From: an uncultured Acidobacteriia bacterium
GTDB taxonomy: Bacteria; Acidobacteriota; Terriglobia; Bryobacterales; Bryobacteraceae
Assembly: GCA_903929755.1 (NCBI GenBank)
Contig: CAIYVZ010000163.1
Coordinates: forward strand, 1 to 64,000
Direction: 5' to 3'
DNA length: 64,000 nt
Within the stretch, counting starts at the first letter, position 1. Each line of letters starts with the position of its first letter. Position numbers and translations under genes: made by a program. Positions 23,301-31,951 of the stretch are shown one piece after another. The notes beneath the pieces are model-generated. The model searched no databases. It saw only the letters and a list, made by a program, of their open reading frames with translations, and had not been told where the DNA came from.

Positions 23301-23751
23301 CGTGGACATCCGCGCGGTCGGTCTGCAGCCCGGCTGTTGTCGCACTGACTTCGACACGTTCGGACGTGGCACCGAGTTGGAGAGTCGCGTCGACGCGGAC
23401 CACGTTGTTCTGGTTGACGAGGATCTCCTTCGCGACGAAACTGCGGAAACCTTCTTTCGTGATTTCGACGGTATAATTGCCGGGCGTAACGCTTGCAATT
23501 GTGTACTTCCCGGTTTCATCGGTCGGCGCTGTGCGGACGTCGTTGGTGGACGTAAGCGTAATTCGGACGGAAGCCGCCGGGACAGACGCACCGGAGGGGT
23601 CGACCACGGTGCCTACCATGGAGCCGAAGACTACCTGCGCATCGGCGACCTGGCCCGATAAAACTAAAAGGGCAATTGCCGCGAAACTTTGGAACAGCGG
23701 GATGCGCCGTGATGAAACGCGGCGGCCGCTCGACTGAGAGCGTTTGTACAT
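20314..23751 (-). CDS. TonB-dependent receptor, Oar-like, with carboxypeptidase-regulatory domain
   Basis: 1145 aa with GGGAGGA upstream. A long basic N-terminus and a signal segment (FQSFAAIALLVLSGQVADAQ) lead to a carboxypeptidase-regulatory-like beta-sandwich (about 40-130: GTVVDPSGASVPAASVRI, GKYTIASVTPGNYTVEI). The plug domain has IRIEGINAINPWNR and the SGGTSVNVMLKSGTN motif. The rest is a 22-strand-type barrel ending in RFFRFSLRLLW with a terminal aromatic residue. It is an outer-membrane receptor of the acidobacterial Oar group, probably for oligosaccharides or other polymers. A good promoter lies at 23791-23819 and a strong terminator follows the gene, so it is monocistronic. Confidence 0.9.
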   Translation of the reverse strand: MYKRSQSSGRRVSSRRIPLFQSFAAIALLVLSGQVADAQVVFGSMVGTVVDPSGASVPAASVRITLTSTNDVRTAPTDETGKYTIASVTPGNYTVEITKEGFRSFVAKEILVNQNNVVRVDATLQLGATSERVEVSATTAGLQTDRADVHGELNAQHLLELPQPNRTYLGMMALMPGTTPPAGQLSGGTNNPSKGMTFAFNGTGSSAATIRIEGINAINPWNRAAQSYVPSIEAIQNVNVATNATDSEQGMSGGTSVNVMLKSGTNDTHGSVFVYNSNSYFEANNFFANRLGLKPPPLNNNNTGGSMGGHILKNKLFYFGSYEGDYSISSDSGLLSIPAQKELSGDFSRSSNPIYDPLSGNMANCQAGGVAANCARDRVPFQGNVIPKSRMDPVALRIIPDIPATNVEGSINNYFMNRRTLYNLHKIDTKFDYIVSPKLRLSGRWGKQPYYNFQQPIYGEVLGGSSGFPQSGAGNYLQHGHGATVSGSFNYVASPTMVIDGTFGFVTSHQLLFPNKSSEKYGLDALKIPGANQGPLPWAGGVPNFQINNFVTMGMSYPALEYKQPLYEYVTNVTKIIGAHTIRAGVDVLYQKPDHIEIRENRYIFDGSSTIQNGGSGANQYNTLADFLLGRFNTAYQWIQVNQPYLKMRQWQYAAYVRDQWQAGRKLTLNYGVRWEAYPVPNRDESGIYFADYFNSFSVQVCGQGNTPRNCGIKTSNKLFAPSIGVAYRPMEKMVVRLGYALNFNQEPMGTGQMQAFPGEVRLDLNAFNSPFGSGGTLSTGFPTIPVPTGTNGLYKIPPNTGNLSALNGNKNYTRGYFQSYNITVQRELRGGFLAQVGYVGTHAVKLQRSLNVNFAPPGTGNAGLPLFPFGHTSTASMLFFDGASKYNSLQSTLSKRMGNGLNLQMAYTYSKLITMNAQLYTPESRGRNFYMDGADRTHHVVFSGNYELPLGKGKRWAQNSVANFVAGGWTLSGLYNHYSGAPFTVSSANTSCNCPGIGTQPADLVNPEVGVGRLRGGGMATTTSNNVADAYFDVLSYRPVTGARYGTSGFNQLRGPGNDNADLSLAKTFALYKERFKAQIRAESLNVTNTAHFANPSGTNVSNMSLNTDGSLRALNGFGQITTTAPLGRIIDQRFFRFSLRLLW

Positions 23752-23790
23752 GAAAAAATCCTCCCTGACTCAGATCACCTGATCGGAGCA

Positions 23791-23819
23791 AGTATACATT
23801 TCCGTCAAGGTGGATGCAA
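23791..23819 (-). promoter_or_regulatory. Sigma-70-type promoter of the TonB receptor
   Basis: Minus strand TTGCAT (23819-23814), 17 bases, TATACT (23796-23791), 40 bases before the ATG at 23751. A GATCACCTGATC near-palindrome (23773-23784) lies just downstream and could be an operator. Confidence 0.6.
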
Positions 23820-23860
23820 GGGGGTAGTTAACGATTAAGTTAGGGCACGGGGAGCGCAGG

Positions 23861-26281
23861 TTATTGCCCGACGCGCCTGAGGGCTTGCGCGGCCTGAGCG
23901 GCGGCGGCTGGATCGTCTCCCGTGGTGGCGGCGCGCAGGTGTTCGATGGCGCCCTGGAGGTCACCCTGATCGCCCCGAACAACGGCCAGGCTGAAGTGGG
24001 CACGACCCGAATTGGGGCGCAGGGCTATGGCTTGCTGGTACTCGGCAGCAGCGGCGGCGAGTTGGCGGCGACCGGCGAGCAGGTCGCCCAGCAGGAGGTG
24101 CGCTTCCACGTGTTGGGGCTCCAGTTGGACGGCGGTTCCGGCTTTGGCGAGGGCCTCATCGACGCGATTCAGCTGGGCCAGAGCGAGGGCGTAGTTGTAG
24201 AGGTGGGGTTCAAAGTCGGGCCGCAGCCGGGTGGCCTGATCGAATTCCTCGAGGGCCGCGGCCGGGTCACCTTTTGCGGCCAGGGCGCGCCCGATGAAGT
24301 CGTGTGCGGCGGCATCGCTCACTTCGGTTCGGCCTTCGGGTTTGACTTCGAGCGCCTTGCGATACTGCTCCAGGGCGAGCTCCGGTTTGCCGGCGGCGGT
24401 GAGGCCGAGGCCGTAGTTGGTGCGAATTTCGGCAGAGTCGGGGTCCTGTTTCACAGCCTGTTCGTACCAGGGGAGGGCTTCGGCGGGGCGGTTGGCGCGG
24501 CTGAGCGTGACGCCAATGTTCACCAGCACCTGAGCGTTGCCGGGACTGGCCAGAAGGGCCTTCTTCCACTCCGTGAGCGCGTCTTCGAGGTGGCCCTTCG
24601 AGGCGTGTTCCCACGCGAGGTTGAAGCGCCGGTAGAGTTCGGTGGCGGGGACGTCGATCTTCATGATGCCGTCGGCGGGGATATTGACGAATTCCGGGAT
24701 ATTGGAGGCCCGGTTGGCGGCGGTAGTGTTGTCGATAAGGATGGCGGGGCTTGAGTTCCCCGCTTCGTCGAGGTGCGTGAGGAAAAGCTTCGTATAGGGT
24801 CCGCGGCTCTTGGAGGAAAATACCAGCCAGCGTCCGTTGGGGGAGAAGCTGTGCCAGGAGTTCATGAGAGGGGTGTTGGCCTGGAGACGGCGGGCCGGGC
24901 CACCCTGAAACGGGACGATGTAAAGCTGGCTGTCGGGACGCATCAGTTCGCCGTTGCGGGCCTGCACGTAAACGATCCAGCGGCCATCGGGGGAGACCTT
25001 CGGGAAGGAGTTGCTCATGCCGTTTTCTGAAGCTCCCTCGATGCGTTCGGGCGTACCGCCCTGGCCGCCGTTGAACGGGATGCGGTAGAGGTCGTACTGA
25101 ATCTGGGTTTCGTTGGGGTCGTTGGCGCGCGCGGCAAGTTTGCTGCCCTCGGGGTAGGCGTCGCGGGCCTCGGCACGGGCGAAGACGACGTACTTGCCGT
25201 CGGGACTCCAGACTGCGTTGGTGTGGACGTAGCGCGGGTCGTCGGCACCGGGCAGGGGCTGCAACTTCCCTGTCTGTTTGCTGTACCAGGCGAGGATGCC
25301 GCGGGTGGGGTAGAAGACCTGGAGGAAACGGTAGTCAGTGAAATTGGCTGTGTAGAAGTTGTTGAGGGCGCCCTTGCCCTGCGGGCTGGGGCCGGCAATC
25401 ATGTTGACGACGTACTGGCCGTCGGGCGAGACCTGGGACATGAAGCCGACGCGGATCTGGCCGGTCATTTTACCCTGGGAGGAGCGCCACTCGATGACGT
25501 CGGAGGCGCCGATGGACATCTGCTGTTTGATGGGCAGCATGGTGTACATGCCTTTGTCGTTGCCGGGACCGTCGAGGTCCATGCCCATGGTTTTGCCGTC
25601 GCGCGAGAAGGAGTGGCAGTTGGCGCAGGTGTACATGCCGGTGATCAGGACGCGGCTGCCGGGGCGGCTGACGCTCTTCAGACGCCAGTTGATGAGGGGC
25701 AGGAGGCTCTGGTCCAAAGGTTTGATGACGCCTTTTTCGGTGGCAGAGGGCATGAGCGGGACGTCGCGGTAGAAGATGGGGGCGACGACGGGATCTTTGG
25801 AGGTGATGATGGTGACGGCGCCGCTGGAGGCTGGTTCTTTGGCGAGTTCCGTAGAGAACCCGCTGACGGTGACGCGGGCGGGACGTTCCGGGGAACGCTT
25901 CTTGATGGCTGCCCAGGTCACGGGGTCGGGCGTCCAGGTGTGGGAATCGACTTCCTGCGCGGTGAGGGTGGGGAGCTGGTTGTTGTTCGAGATACAGCGG
26001 GGGTCGATTTCTCCGAGACGGGGCCGTTCGCCGCGGGAGAGAGCGCGGAGCGGGGGCTGGCCGTCAGAGAAGTCGATTTCGACGCGCCAGAGTTTCGAGG
26101 CAGGGGCGGGGTCGCGCCACTGGAAGGTGGGGGCGACGATGTCGGGAGGAAAGACGGAGAGGTTGAGAGGGTAGTCGATGGTTAAGGGCGCGGACGCACC
26201 CGTAGCGGACCCGGCGGCGAGCGCCAGGAAGAGGACTGACCGGGTGGCGACCGACAGAAAAATCGGACGTGAGAAGTGCAT
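23861..26281 (-). CDS. Exported TolB-like propeller/TPR protein with a haem-binding CxxCH
   Basis: 806 aa with a signal peptide (about 1-29). After a beta-rich N-terminal part there is a CANCH motif (Cys 219, Cys 222, His 223) inside TGMYTCANCHSFSRDGK, consistent with one covalently bound haem c. A TolB/WD40-like propeller covers about 270-560 (VSPDGQYVVNM, WSPDGKYVVFARAE, VSPDGRWIVYVQ, FSPNGRWLVFSSK). The C-terminal third is six or so TPR units (ALPWYEQAVKQDPDSAEI, ALEQYRKALEVKPEG, ALEEFDQATRLRPDFEP, AAAEYQQAIALRPNSG). The role is unknown; such proteins are frequent near TonB receptors and planctomycete-type cytochromes in this phylum. Confidence 0.8.
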   Translation of the reverse strand: MHFSRPIFLSVATRSVLFLALAAGSATGASAPLTIDYPLNLSVFPPDIVAPTFQWRDPAPASKLWRVEIDFSDGQPPLRALSRGERPRLGEIDPRCISNNNQLPTLTAQEVDSHTWTPDPVTWAAIKKRSPERPARVTVSGFSTELAKEPASSGAVTIITSKDPVVAPIFYRDVPLMPSATEKGVIKPLDQSLLPLINWRLKSVSRPGSRVLITGMYTCANCHSFSRDGKTMGMDLDGPGNDKGMYTMLPIKQQMSIGASDVIEWRSSQGKMTGQIRVGFMSQVSPDGQYVVNMIAGPSPQGKGALNNFYTANFTDYRFLQVFYPTRGILAWYSKQTGKLQPLPGADDPRYVHTNAVWSPDGKYVVFARAEARDAYPEGSKLAARANDPNETQIQYDLYRIPFNGGQGGTPERIEGASENGMSNSFPKVSPDGRWIVYVQARNGELMRPDSQLYIVPFQGGPARRLQANTPLMNSWHSFSPNGRWLVFSSKSRGPYTKLFLTHLDEAGNSSPAILIDNTTAANRASNIPEFVNIPADGIMKIDVPATELYRRFNLAWEHASKGHLEDALTEWKKALLASPGNAQVLVNIGVTLSRANRPAEALPWYEQAVKQDPDSAEIRTNYGLGLTAAGKPELALEQYRKALEVKPEGRTEVSDAAAHDFIGRALAAKGDPAAALEEFDQATRLRPDFEPHLYNYALALAQLNRVDEALAKAGTAVQLEPQHVEAHLLLGDLLAGRRQLAAAAAEYQQAIALRPNSGRAHFSLAVVRGDQGDLQGAIEHLRAATTGDDPAAAAQAAQALRRVGQ

Positions 26282-26468
26282 GCAGGTGTTGCCTTTCGAT
26301 TACGCCATTAATTGTATGGCAGGATTCGGAATGGTGACACGTTGGTGGTGGATACGGCCCGAGAGGGAGGTCAGGGTATGTGCCGCTGTTTCGCCATGGG
26401 GGTGCAAGGCGGCTCACAGTCGTTTCGCAGTCCTGGAATGGGTGGTTTTCGGGAAAGGAGCCAGCGCG

Positions 26469-26879
26469 ATGGACGCGGCCGCTGCAGGGATTGACGAGAA
26501 GATCAGGATATTGGGAGACTGGCGCGGGGCGATGCTCGGGAAGGTTCGCGAGATTATCCATGCGGCGGACGCCGAGATGGTGGAAGAGTTGAAGTGGCAC
26601 GGGACTCCCGTCTGGTCCCATGGCGGGATTGTGTGTACGGGCGAGACATACAAGAACGTTGTGAAGATGACGTTTGCCAAGGGGGCAGCGTTGCCGGACC
26701 CTTCGGGGCTGTTCAACTCCAGCCTGGAGGGGAAGGTGCGGCGGGCGATCGATATTCACGAAGGCGATGTTGTGGATGAAGCAGCGTTGCAGGATCTGAT
26801 CCGCGCCGCTGTGGCGCTCAATCTGGAGGGCAAGAGCACGGCGAAACCTGCCGCATGCTCACCCAATGCGGCTCGGTAG
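26469..26879 (+). CDS. DUF1801 (YdhG-like) protein
   Basis: 136 aa from the ATG at 26469 with AAAGGAG ten bases upstream; the frame further upstream (to 26178) overlaps the TolB/TPR gene and is not coding. GDWRGAMLGKVREIIHAADAEMVEELKW, GTPVWSHGGIVCTGETYKNVVKMTFAKGA, then SLEGKVRRAIDIHEGD matches the DUF1801 fold (small alpha/beta cytosolic proteins). Function is not established. It stands alone between divergent and convergent neighbours. Confidence 0.75.
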   Translation: MDAAAAGIDEKIRILGDWRGAMLGKVREIIHAADAEMVEELKWHGTPVWSHGGIVCTGETYKNVVKMTFAKGAALPDPSGLFNSSLEGKVRRAIDIHEGDVVDEAALQDLIRAAVALNLEGKSTAKPAACSPNAAR

Positions 26880-26918
26880 AGAGGCGCAGAGCGGCCGCAC
26901 CGAAAACACGGCACTTGC

Positions 26919-28412
26919 TTATGTTCCGCAATAAGTGTTGCGGACGATCTGGTCTGGTTGGGGCGGAAGGGCGTAGCGTTCGAAGCCGGGCTGGTCTTTG
27001 TGAGGCGCGGAGAGGACCGTGAGCAGGGTTTCGAAGGGCTGGAAGTCCTGGTTGTTGACAGCGGCCACGATGACTTCTTCGACGAGGTGGTTGCGGGGAA
27101 TGAAGTGGGGGTTGACCGACCTCATGGCGTCGCGGCGGGCGATGTGGTCAGGGCCTTCGAGGGCGAGGCGATGACGCCACCTTTCAAGCCAGGGGTCGAG
27201 GTCGGCAGGATTCTCGAACAGGCTGCGGAGGGACTGGTCCTGGTCCGGAGCAGCGGCGGCATCGCAGAGGCGGCGGAAGGTGAGAGTGTAGTCGGCGTGG
27301 TTGCGGGTCATGCAGTCGAGGAGGTCCTGAGCCAGCTTTCGGTCATCCGGCTGGGGTTGGAAGAGGCCAAGCTTGCGCAGGAGGCCGGCGGTGTAGGCGG
27401 ATTCAAAGTGGGGGGCGAAGGCTTCGAGAGCGGCCTCGGCTTCTTTTAGCGCCGTAGTTTCGTCGCTTGCCAGAAGGTCGACTAACGTCTCGGCCAGGCG
27501 GGTGAGATTCCAGTGGGCGATGCGGGGCTGGTTGCCGAAGGCGTAGCGGCCACGGGAGTCGATGAAGCTGTAGACTGTGGCCGGGTCATGGGCGTCCATG
27601 AAGGCGCAGGGACCATAGTCGAGGGTTTCACCGGCGATGGACACATTGTCGGTATTCATGACGCCGTGAATGAAACCGACGAGCATCCATTGGGCGAGCA
27701 GTTCGGCCTGACGCCGGATGACGGCGTCGAGGAGGGCGCGATAAGGGTTCGGCGCGAGAGCGCATTGCGGATAGTGGCGGGCGATGACGTGGTCGGCGAG
27801 GAGGCGGACGGCGTCGAGATCGCGGCGGGCAGCGAAGTATTGGAACGTTCCGATGCGAATGTGGCTGGAGGCGACGCGGGTGAAGATGGCACCGGGCAGA
27901 GGTGTTTCGCGCCAGACGGACTCGCCGGTAGCGACGGCGGCGAGGGCTCGGGTGGTGGGGATGCCGAGAGCGGCCATGGCCTCGCTGAGAAGGTATTCGC
28001 GCAGGACGGGCCCGAGAGCGGCACGTCCATCACCGCCGCGGGACCAGGGCGTGCGGCCCGCGCCTTTGAGTTGCAGGTCGCGACGCTGTCCGTCGACAGT
28101 GATGAGTTCACCGAGAAGGATGGCTCTGCCGTCGCCTAGTTGGGGGACGAAATTGCCGAACTGATGGCCGGCGTACGCCATGGCGAGGGGCTCGCTGTTG
28201 GGGGGGACGCGGTTGCCGGAGAGGATTTCGAGGCCGGCTGGTGTTGCGAGCGCGGCGGGATCGAGGCCGAGTTGGGCGGCGAGGGTTTCATTGAGCCGGA
28301 TGAGACGAGGCGCGGCGACCGGGACGGGCGTGACACGCGCGAAGAAACGGTGGGGGAGGCGGGCGTAGCTGTTGTCCCAGGGAAAGAGATCTGCTACCGG
28401 GGTTGGTGCCAT
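26919..28412 (-). CDS. selO: Protein adenylyltransferase SelO
   Basis: 497 aa, full length for the SelO/YdiU family. Clear family blocks: LPHRFFARVTP, PLAMAYAGHQFGNFVPQLGDGRA, RDLQLKGAGRTPWSRGGDGRA, REYLLSEAMAALGIPTTRAL, HIRIGTFQYFAARRD, MLVGFIHGVMNTDN, DYGPCAFMD, and PHFIPRNHLVEEVI; it ends in TYCGT, the cysteine form of the conserved C-terminus. SelO is a pseudokinase-fold enzyme that transfers AMP from ATP to hydroxyl side chains and has been linked to redox stress. It is monocistronic. Confidence 0.93.
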   Translation of the reverse strand: MAPTPVADLFPWDNSYARLPHRFFARVTPVPVAAPRLIRLNETLAAQLGLDPAALATPAGLEILSGNRVPPNSEPLAMAYAGHQFGNFVPQLGDGRAILLGELITVDGQRRDLQLKGAGRTPWSRGGDGRAALGPVLREYLLSEAMAALGIPTTRALAAVATGESVWRETPLPGAIFTRVASSHIRIGTFQYFAARRDLDAVRLLADHVIARHYPQCALAPNPYRALLDAVIRRQAELLAQWMLVGFIHGVMNTDNVSIAGETLDYGPCAFMDAHDPATVYSFIDSRGRYAFGNQPRIAHWNLTRLAETLVDLLASDETTALKEAEAALEAFAPHFESAYTAGLLRKLGLFQPQPDDRKLAQDLLDCMTRNHADYTLTFRRLCDAAAAPDQDQSLRSLFENPADLDPWLERWRHRLALEGPDHIARRDAMRSVNPHFIPRNHLVEEVIVAAVNNQDFQPFETLLTVLSAPHKDQPGFERYALPPQPDQIVRNTYCGT

Positions 28413-28469
28413 AGGAGTGAATGCATTCAGCTACAGAATCTCATGAGGTGTAAAGGGTAATCGGGTGGT

Positions 28470-28886
28470 TTAGAGCCAGGGGTTGAGGAGGAGGGCTCCG
28501 GTTGGTTGAAAATCGGCTGTGTTTCTGGTTATTACGTGGAGCCCATGGCGGATGGCGGTGGCAGCGAGGAGACCATCCGTGGCGGGGACGACGTGCCCCT
28601 TCCGCTGCGCGTTGGCGGTAACTTCGCCCCAGATCCGGCAGGTTTCGAGGTCAAGTGGCAAGAGCCGGTCGGAGTAGGTCTGTTCCAGGGTTTGAAGCCA
28701 TGCTGCGAGTTGGGACTTTCGCTTGCCGTCGCTCAGGAGCGCGATACCCTTGCCAATCTCACCAAGGGAGAGAACACTGACGTAGATGTCCGTTGGTTGC
28801 ACGTTATTGATCGCGTTGCGGACACCTGGATGCGGGACGGGCCTGCTCAATTCAGAGAGGGCACAGGTATCGAGGAGAACTCTCAC
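28470..28886 (-). CDS. VapC-type PIN-domain toxin
   Basis: 138 aa. The PIN aspartate is in MRVLLDTCALSELSRP. Then come SVLSLGEIGKGI with the conserved Glu, WGEVTANAQRKGHVVPATDGLLAATAIRHGLHVITRNTADFQPTG with the C-terminal acidic site, and LLLNPWL at the end. It is a magnesium-dependent ribonuclease toxin. The start overlaps the antitoxin stop by four bases (ATGA). Confidence 0.9.
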   Translation of the reverse strand: MRVLLDTCALSELSRPVPHPGVRNAINNVQPTDIYVSVLSLGEIGKGIALLSDGKRKSQLAAWLQTLEQTYSDRLLPLDLETCRIWGEVTANAQRKGHVVPATDGLLAATAIRHGLHVITRNTADFQPTGALLLNPWL

Positions 28887-29122
28887 AAGTTCGCTTCCCG
28901 CATGGGGCTGCGGTCGCGGGACAGGTCAAGATCTTCGAGGGAGGGGGAGGTGAGGAGGAATTCCCGAAAATCAGGGCGAGGATTGAGCAGAGCCTGGTAG
29001 TCCTTTTCGGAGAGGACAATGACGGTATCTTTGCGCCTGCTCACGCGTTGCGGACCTTCCGACAGGGCCAGGTTCACCACCTCCGTGAAGCGATTCTTTG
29101 CATCTGCCAGTTGCCATTGCAT
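28883..29122 (-). CDS. Phd/YefM-family antitoxin
   Basis: 79 aa with AAGGA seven bases upstream. MQWQLADAKNRFTEVVNLALSEGPQRV, then KDTVIVLSEKDYQALL is the Phd/YefM dimer and DNA-binding fold. The acidic tail (FLLTSPSLEDLDLSRDRSPMR) is the toxin-binding region. It is the first gene of a two-gene toxin-antitoxin operon. Confidence 0.9.
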   Translation of the reverse strand: MQWQLADAKNRFTEVVNLALSEGPQRVSRRKDTVIVLSEKDYQALLNPRPDFREFLLTSPSLEDLDLSRDRSPMREANL

Positions 29123-29190
29123 AGGGAGTCCTTCAAGCTTGCCGAAATTTCGAGCTAGCTAATCCAGCTATACCATATCCAGCGCAACGT

Positions 29191-30456
29191 TTATTGTGCG
29201 TGGATGGGCTCGCGGACCAGCGCCAGGTAGGCGATGGCTCCGGCTGCGGCGATGGCGGCGCTGAGCAGCAGGGCCTGGGAGAAGCTGCCAGTGCTTTGTA
29301 CGAGGTAGCCGGTGACGGTGGGGGCGAGGGCTCCGCCGAAGTAGCCTCCGAAGTTCTGGATGGAGCCGAGCGAGGCCGTGTACTGGCTGGGGGCGGCGAT
29401 GGGGACGGTGGCCCAGGCGGAGCTGGCGGCGATATAGATGAGGAACATCGAGATGGAAATGAGGGTGAGGGCGAGCGTGTTGTCGGCGGCGAAGACGGTG
29501 CCGAGGGTACAGGCGGCGATGCCGAAGAGCGACGAGGAGACCAGGAACTTGCGGCCGGCGATGGGGGCCCAGCCCCGACGGGTCAGGTAGTCGCAAAGCC
29601 AACCGCCGGTGATGGCTCCGACGCAGCCGAAGAAGTAGGGGATGGCTCCGACCAGACCGACTTTGGAGACGCTCATGTGGCGCTCGTGTTCGAGGTAAAA
29701 GGGTAGCCAGCCGGTGTAGAGCCAGAGGGTGTAGATGGTGCCGAAGAAGCCGGCGATCATGCCCCAGGTGGTGCGGTGGGCGAACAGGCTGCTCCATTGT
29801 TTGAGAGACGGAGGGCCGGAGGAGTTCTCATCGCCCTCGGTGAGGTGGGCGATTTCGTCAGCGGTGAGAGAGACTTCGGAGGGATCACGGTAGAGCAGCC
29901 ACCAGATCACGGACAGGCCGACGCCGAAGGTTCCGACGCTGATGAACATCCAGCGCCAGCTCATGCGGAGCATGAGGAAGGTAAGGAGGGGCAGCGCGAT
30001 GAAGTTTCCGAGGGAGGAGGCGGACTGGCAGAGGCCGGTGGCGAAGCCTCGGGAGCGGATGTCAAACCAGTCGCGGACGACGCGGGCGCCTCCGGGGAAG
30101 AGAGGGGCTTCGCCGATGCCGAGGGCGAAGCGGGCGGCCATGAAGGGGAAGAAGCCGGTGACGATGCCGCCGGCGGCCTGGGCGAGGGACCAGAAGAAAA
30201 GTCCGAGGCCGAGGAGACGGCGGGGACCGTAGCGGTCAATCAGCGCGCCGATGGGGAGTTGGGAGAAGGCGTAGGCCCAGAGGAAGGCGGAGAGCAGGAG
30301 GCCCATTTGCGCGACGGGGATGTGCAGCTCTTCCTGAATCAGTTTGTTGGCTACCGAGAGGGTGGCGCGGTCGACGTAGTTCAGGGCGCCGCCAGCGATG
30401 AGGAGCGCGATGGCGCGGCGCTGGATGGATTTGATGCGGGGGGAGGGCTGGGGCAT
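29191..30456 (-). CDS. MFS transporter, anion:cation symporter type
   Basis: 421 aa with twelve predicted helices. The cytoplasmic loop 2-3 motif is GALIDRYGPRRLLGLGLFFW, and ALNYVDRATLSVA-like (GGALNYVDRATLSVANKLIQ) in helix 1 plus GIGEAPLFPGGARVVRDWF in helix 4 are typical of the ACS family, whose members take up hexuronates, galactonate, phthalate and other organic anions. The substrate is not predictable here. No catabolic gene is adjacent. Confidence 0.85.
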   Translation of the reverse strand: MPQPSPRIKSIQRRAIALLIAGGALNYVDRATLSVANKLIQEELHIPVAQMGLLLSAFLWAYAFSQLPIGALIDRYGPRRLLGLGLFFWSLAQAAGGIVTGFFPFMAARFALGIGEAPLFPGGARVVRDWFDIRSRGFATGLCQSASSLGNFIALPLLTFLMLRMSWRWMFISVGTFGVGLSVIWWLLYRDPSEVSLTADEIAHLTEGDENSSGPPSLKQWSSLFAHRTTWGMIAGFFGTIYTLWLYTGWLPFYLEHERHMSVSKVGLVGAIPYFFGCVGAITGGWLCDYLTRRGWAPIAGRKFLVSSSLFGIAACTLGTVFAADNTLALTLISISMFLIYIAASSAWATVPIAAPSQYTASLGSIQNFGGYFGGALAPTVTGYLVQSTGSFSQALLLSAAIAAAGAIAYLALVREPIHAQ

Positions 30457-30782
30457 TGTGGTTGGGAAGCTGGACCGTTTGGGCTCGATGTCTATCGTAT
30501 CGAGTCGAGGTGGGTAGCGACGCGGGCCATGGCCGGGAACTGGAGATGTCGGGGTTGTGCAGCAGGGTTTGGACTAAGGGGACGAGGATCGCGTCATTCA
30601 TCAGATCGGGCGCGAACAGGTACAGGCGGGGATGCGGCACCAAGGGCTGCGCGTGGAGCCCAGGCTTTTCAACGCCCAAAGCCCTGGCTCGGGAGTTTCA
30701 CCGGAAGCATTCGGTCGTCCGTAACAGGAAAGCCCCAGGGGGAGAAGCCGATCGCGATTCCGTTCGATGCAGTGTAGCCTGG
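30457..30782. other. Intergenic region without a recognisable gene
   Basis: Upstream of the MFS gene and downstream of the AAA+ gene. The open frames here have no family resemblance. I see no RNA gene or terminator-grade hairpin. Confidence 0.5.
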
Positions 30783-31724
30783 TTATTTCGAGGTGCTGGT
30801 GAGGTAGGCGGGAAGATCCTGTAATTCAATGGTGTTCCCGGTGGCCATGATCAGGGCGTGGCCGATCACGTTCTCCAGCTCTCTGACGTTGCCGGGCCAC
30901 GTGTGGGCCGCCAGGCGGGAGATGACAGCGGGCGACATACCGCGGATGTTCTTTTTGTATTGAGCGGCAAAGCGCTGGAGAAAGTGGGCTTCCAGCAGAG
31001 GAAGATCCCCTGTGCGTTCCACCAGGGGTGGACTTTTTACCGCAATCATGCTCAGCCGATAGAACAGATCTTCGCGAAACTTTCTGCAGGCAATCAGGCG
31101 GGGCAGCGGCTGATTGGTGGCGGCCACGACGCGGACGTCCACCTTGCGGGGGGAGAGAGCCCCGACGCGCTGCACCTCCTGGTTCTGCAGAACGCGGAGC
31201 AGTTTCGCTTGCGTGGTGAGGGGCATATCGCCTATCTCGTCGAGAAATAAGGTGCCACCGTCGGCATATTCGAACAGACCTGGTTTGTCATGATTCGCCC
31301 CGGTAAAGGAACCCTTGACGTGGCCAAACAGTTCACTTTCAAAGAGCGATTCCACAACAGCCGAGCAGTTGAGAACAACGTACCGGCCCTGAGCAACGGG
31401 AGAAAGCTGGTGAAAGGCACGGGCGATCAGATCTTTCCCGGTCCCCGTGGGCCCGGTAACCAGAACGCTCCGGTAGTGGGGCGCCATGCGTCCGATGAGG
31501 GAGAACAGTTCCTGCATGGCGGGACTGCGGCCAATGATGCCGGCAAAGGCGGGGGCGTCCGCGGCTTTCGGGAAGCTGGCGAGGTTGGTGCGGCCTCCGA
31601 CTGAAGGACGGCCAGGGGCACGCCAGGTTTCGCGAAATTCCCGTGATTCGAAATATGGCGAATCGGAGGACAGGGGCATGCGCCCGGTATTGATGGAAAT
31701 GCAGGCTGCTTTGGTATTCAACAT
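30783..31724 (-). CDS. Sigma-54-interacting AAA+ protein lacking a DNA-binding domain
   Basis: 313 aa from the ATG at 31724; the longer frame to 31832 begins with low-complexity Arg-rich residues. After a short non-conserved N-terminus the AAA+ domain begins at about residue 60: [15 protein letters not shown], Walker [22 protein letters not shown] (the GAFTGA loop with Ser for Ala), Walker [33 protein letters not shown], and [12 protein letters not shown]. The protein ends after the helical subdomain (ELQDLPAYL) with no Fis-type helix-turn-helix and no receiver or GAF domain. It may activate sigma-54 polymerase without enhancer binding, or be truncated. Confidence 0.82.
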   Translation of the reverse strand: MLNTKAACISINTGRMPLSSDSPYFESREFRETWRAPGRPSVGGRTNLASFPKAADAPAFAGIIGRSPAMQELFSLIGRMAPHYRSVLVTGPTGTGKDLIARAFHQLSPVAQGRYVVLNCSAVVESLFESELFGHVKGSFTGANHDKPGLFEYADGGTLFLDEIGDMPLTTQAKLLRVLQNQEVQRVGALSPRKVDVRVVAATNQPLPRLIACRKFREDLFYRLSMIAVKSPPLVERTGDLPLLEAHFLQRFAAQYKKNIRGMSPAVISRLAAHTWPGNVRELENVIGHALIMATGNTIELQDLPAYLTSTSK

Positions 31725-31951
31725 ATGGCGCTCTCGCCTCACTCTCTCGCTCACGGTACGCGGGTTGAAACAGGACCGCCCGCCAGAACCACGCCCCAAA
31801 CGAAGGCGGCTTTTAGGCGCAAGCCGCAGCACCAGGCGCTGCCCTGGACATCACCTGGCATCAGGCCGAAAGGCACTGCGGCTGGCCTGTAACCGGCTCT
31901 CTGCATCGAGCGTAGAAGGCTCCGTTGTTGGGGCGGCAGGGCGAGCGGGGT

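Noticed and set aside
16949-23784. ATCACCTGATC found upstream of both the DUF1592 gene and the TonB receptor
   Set aside because: An 11-base match between two places in 64 kb is expected by chance many times, and the two positions relative to the starts differ.
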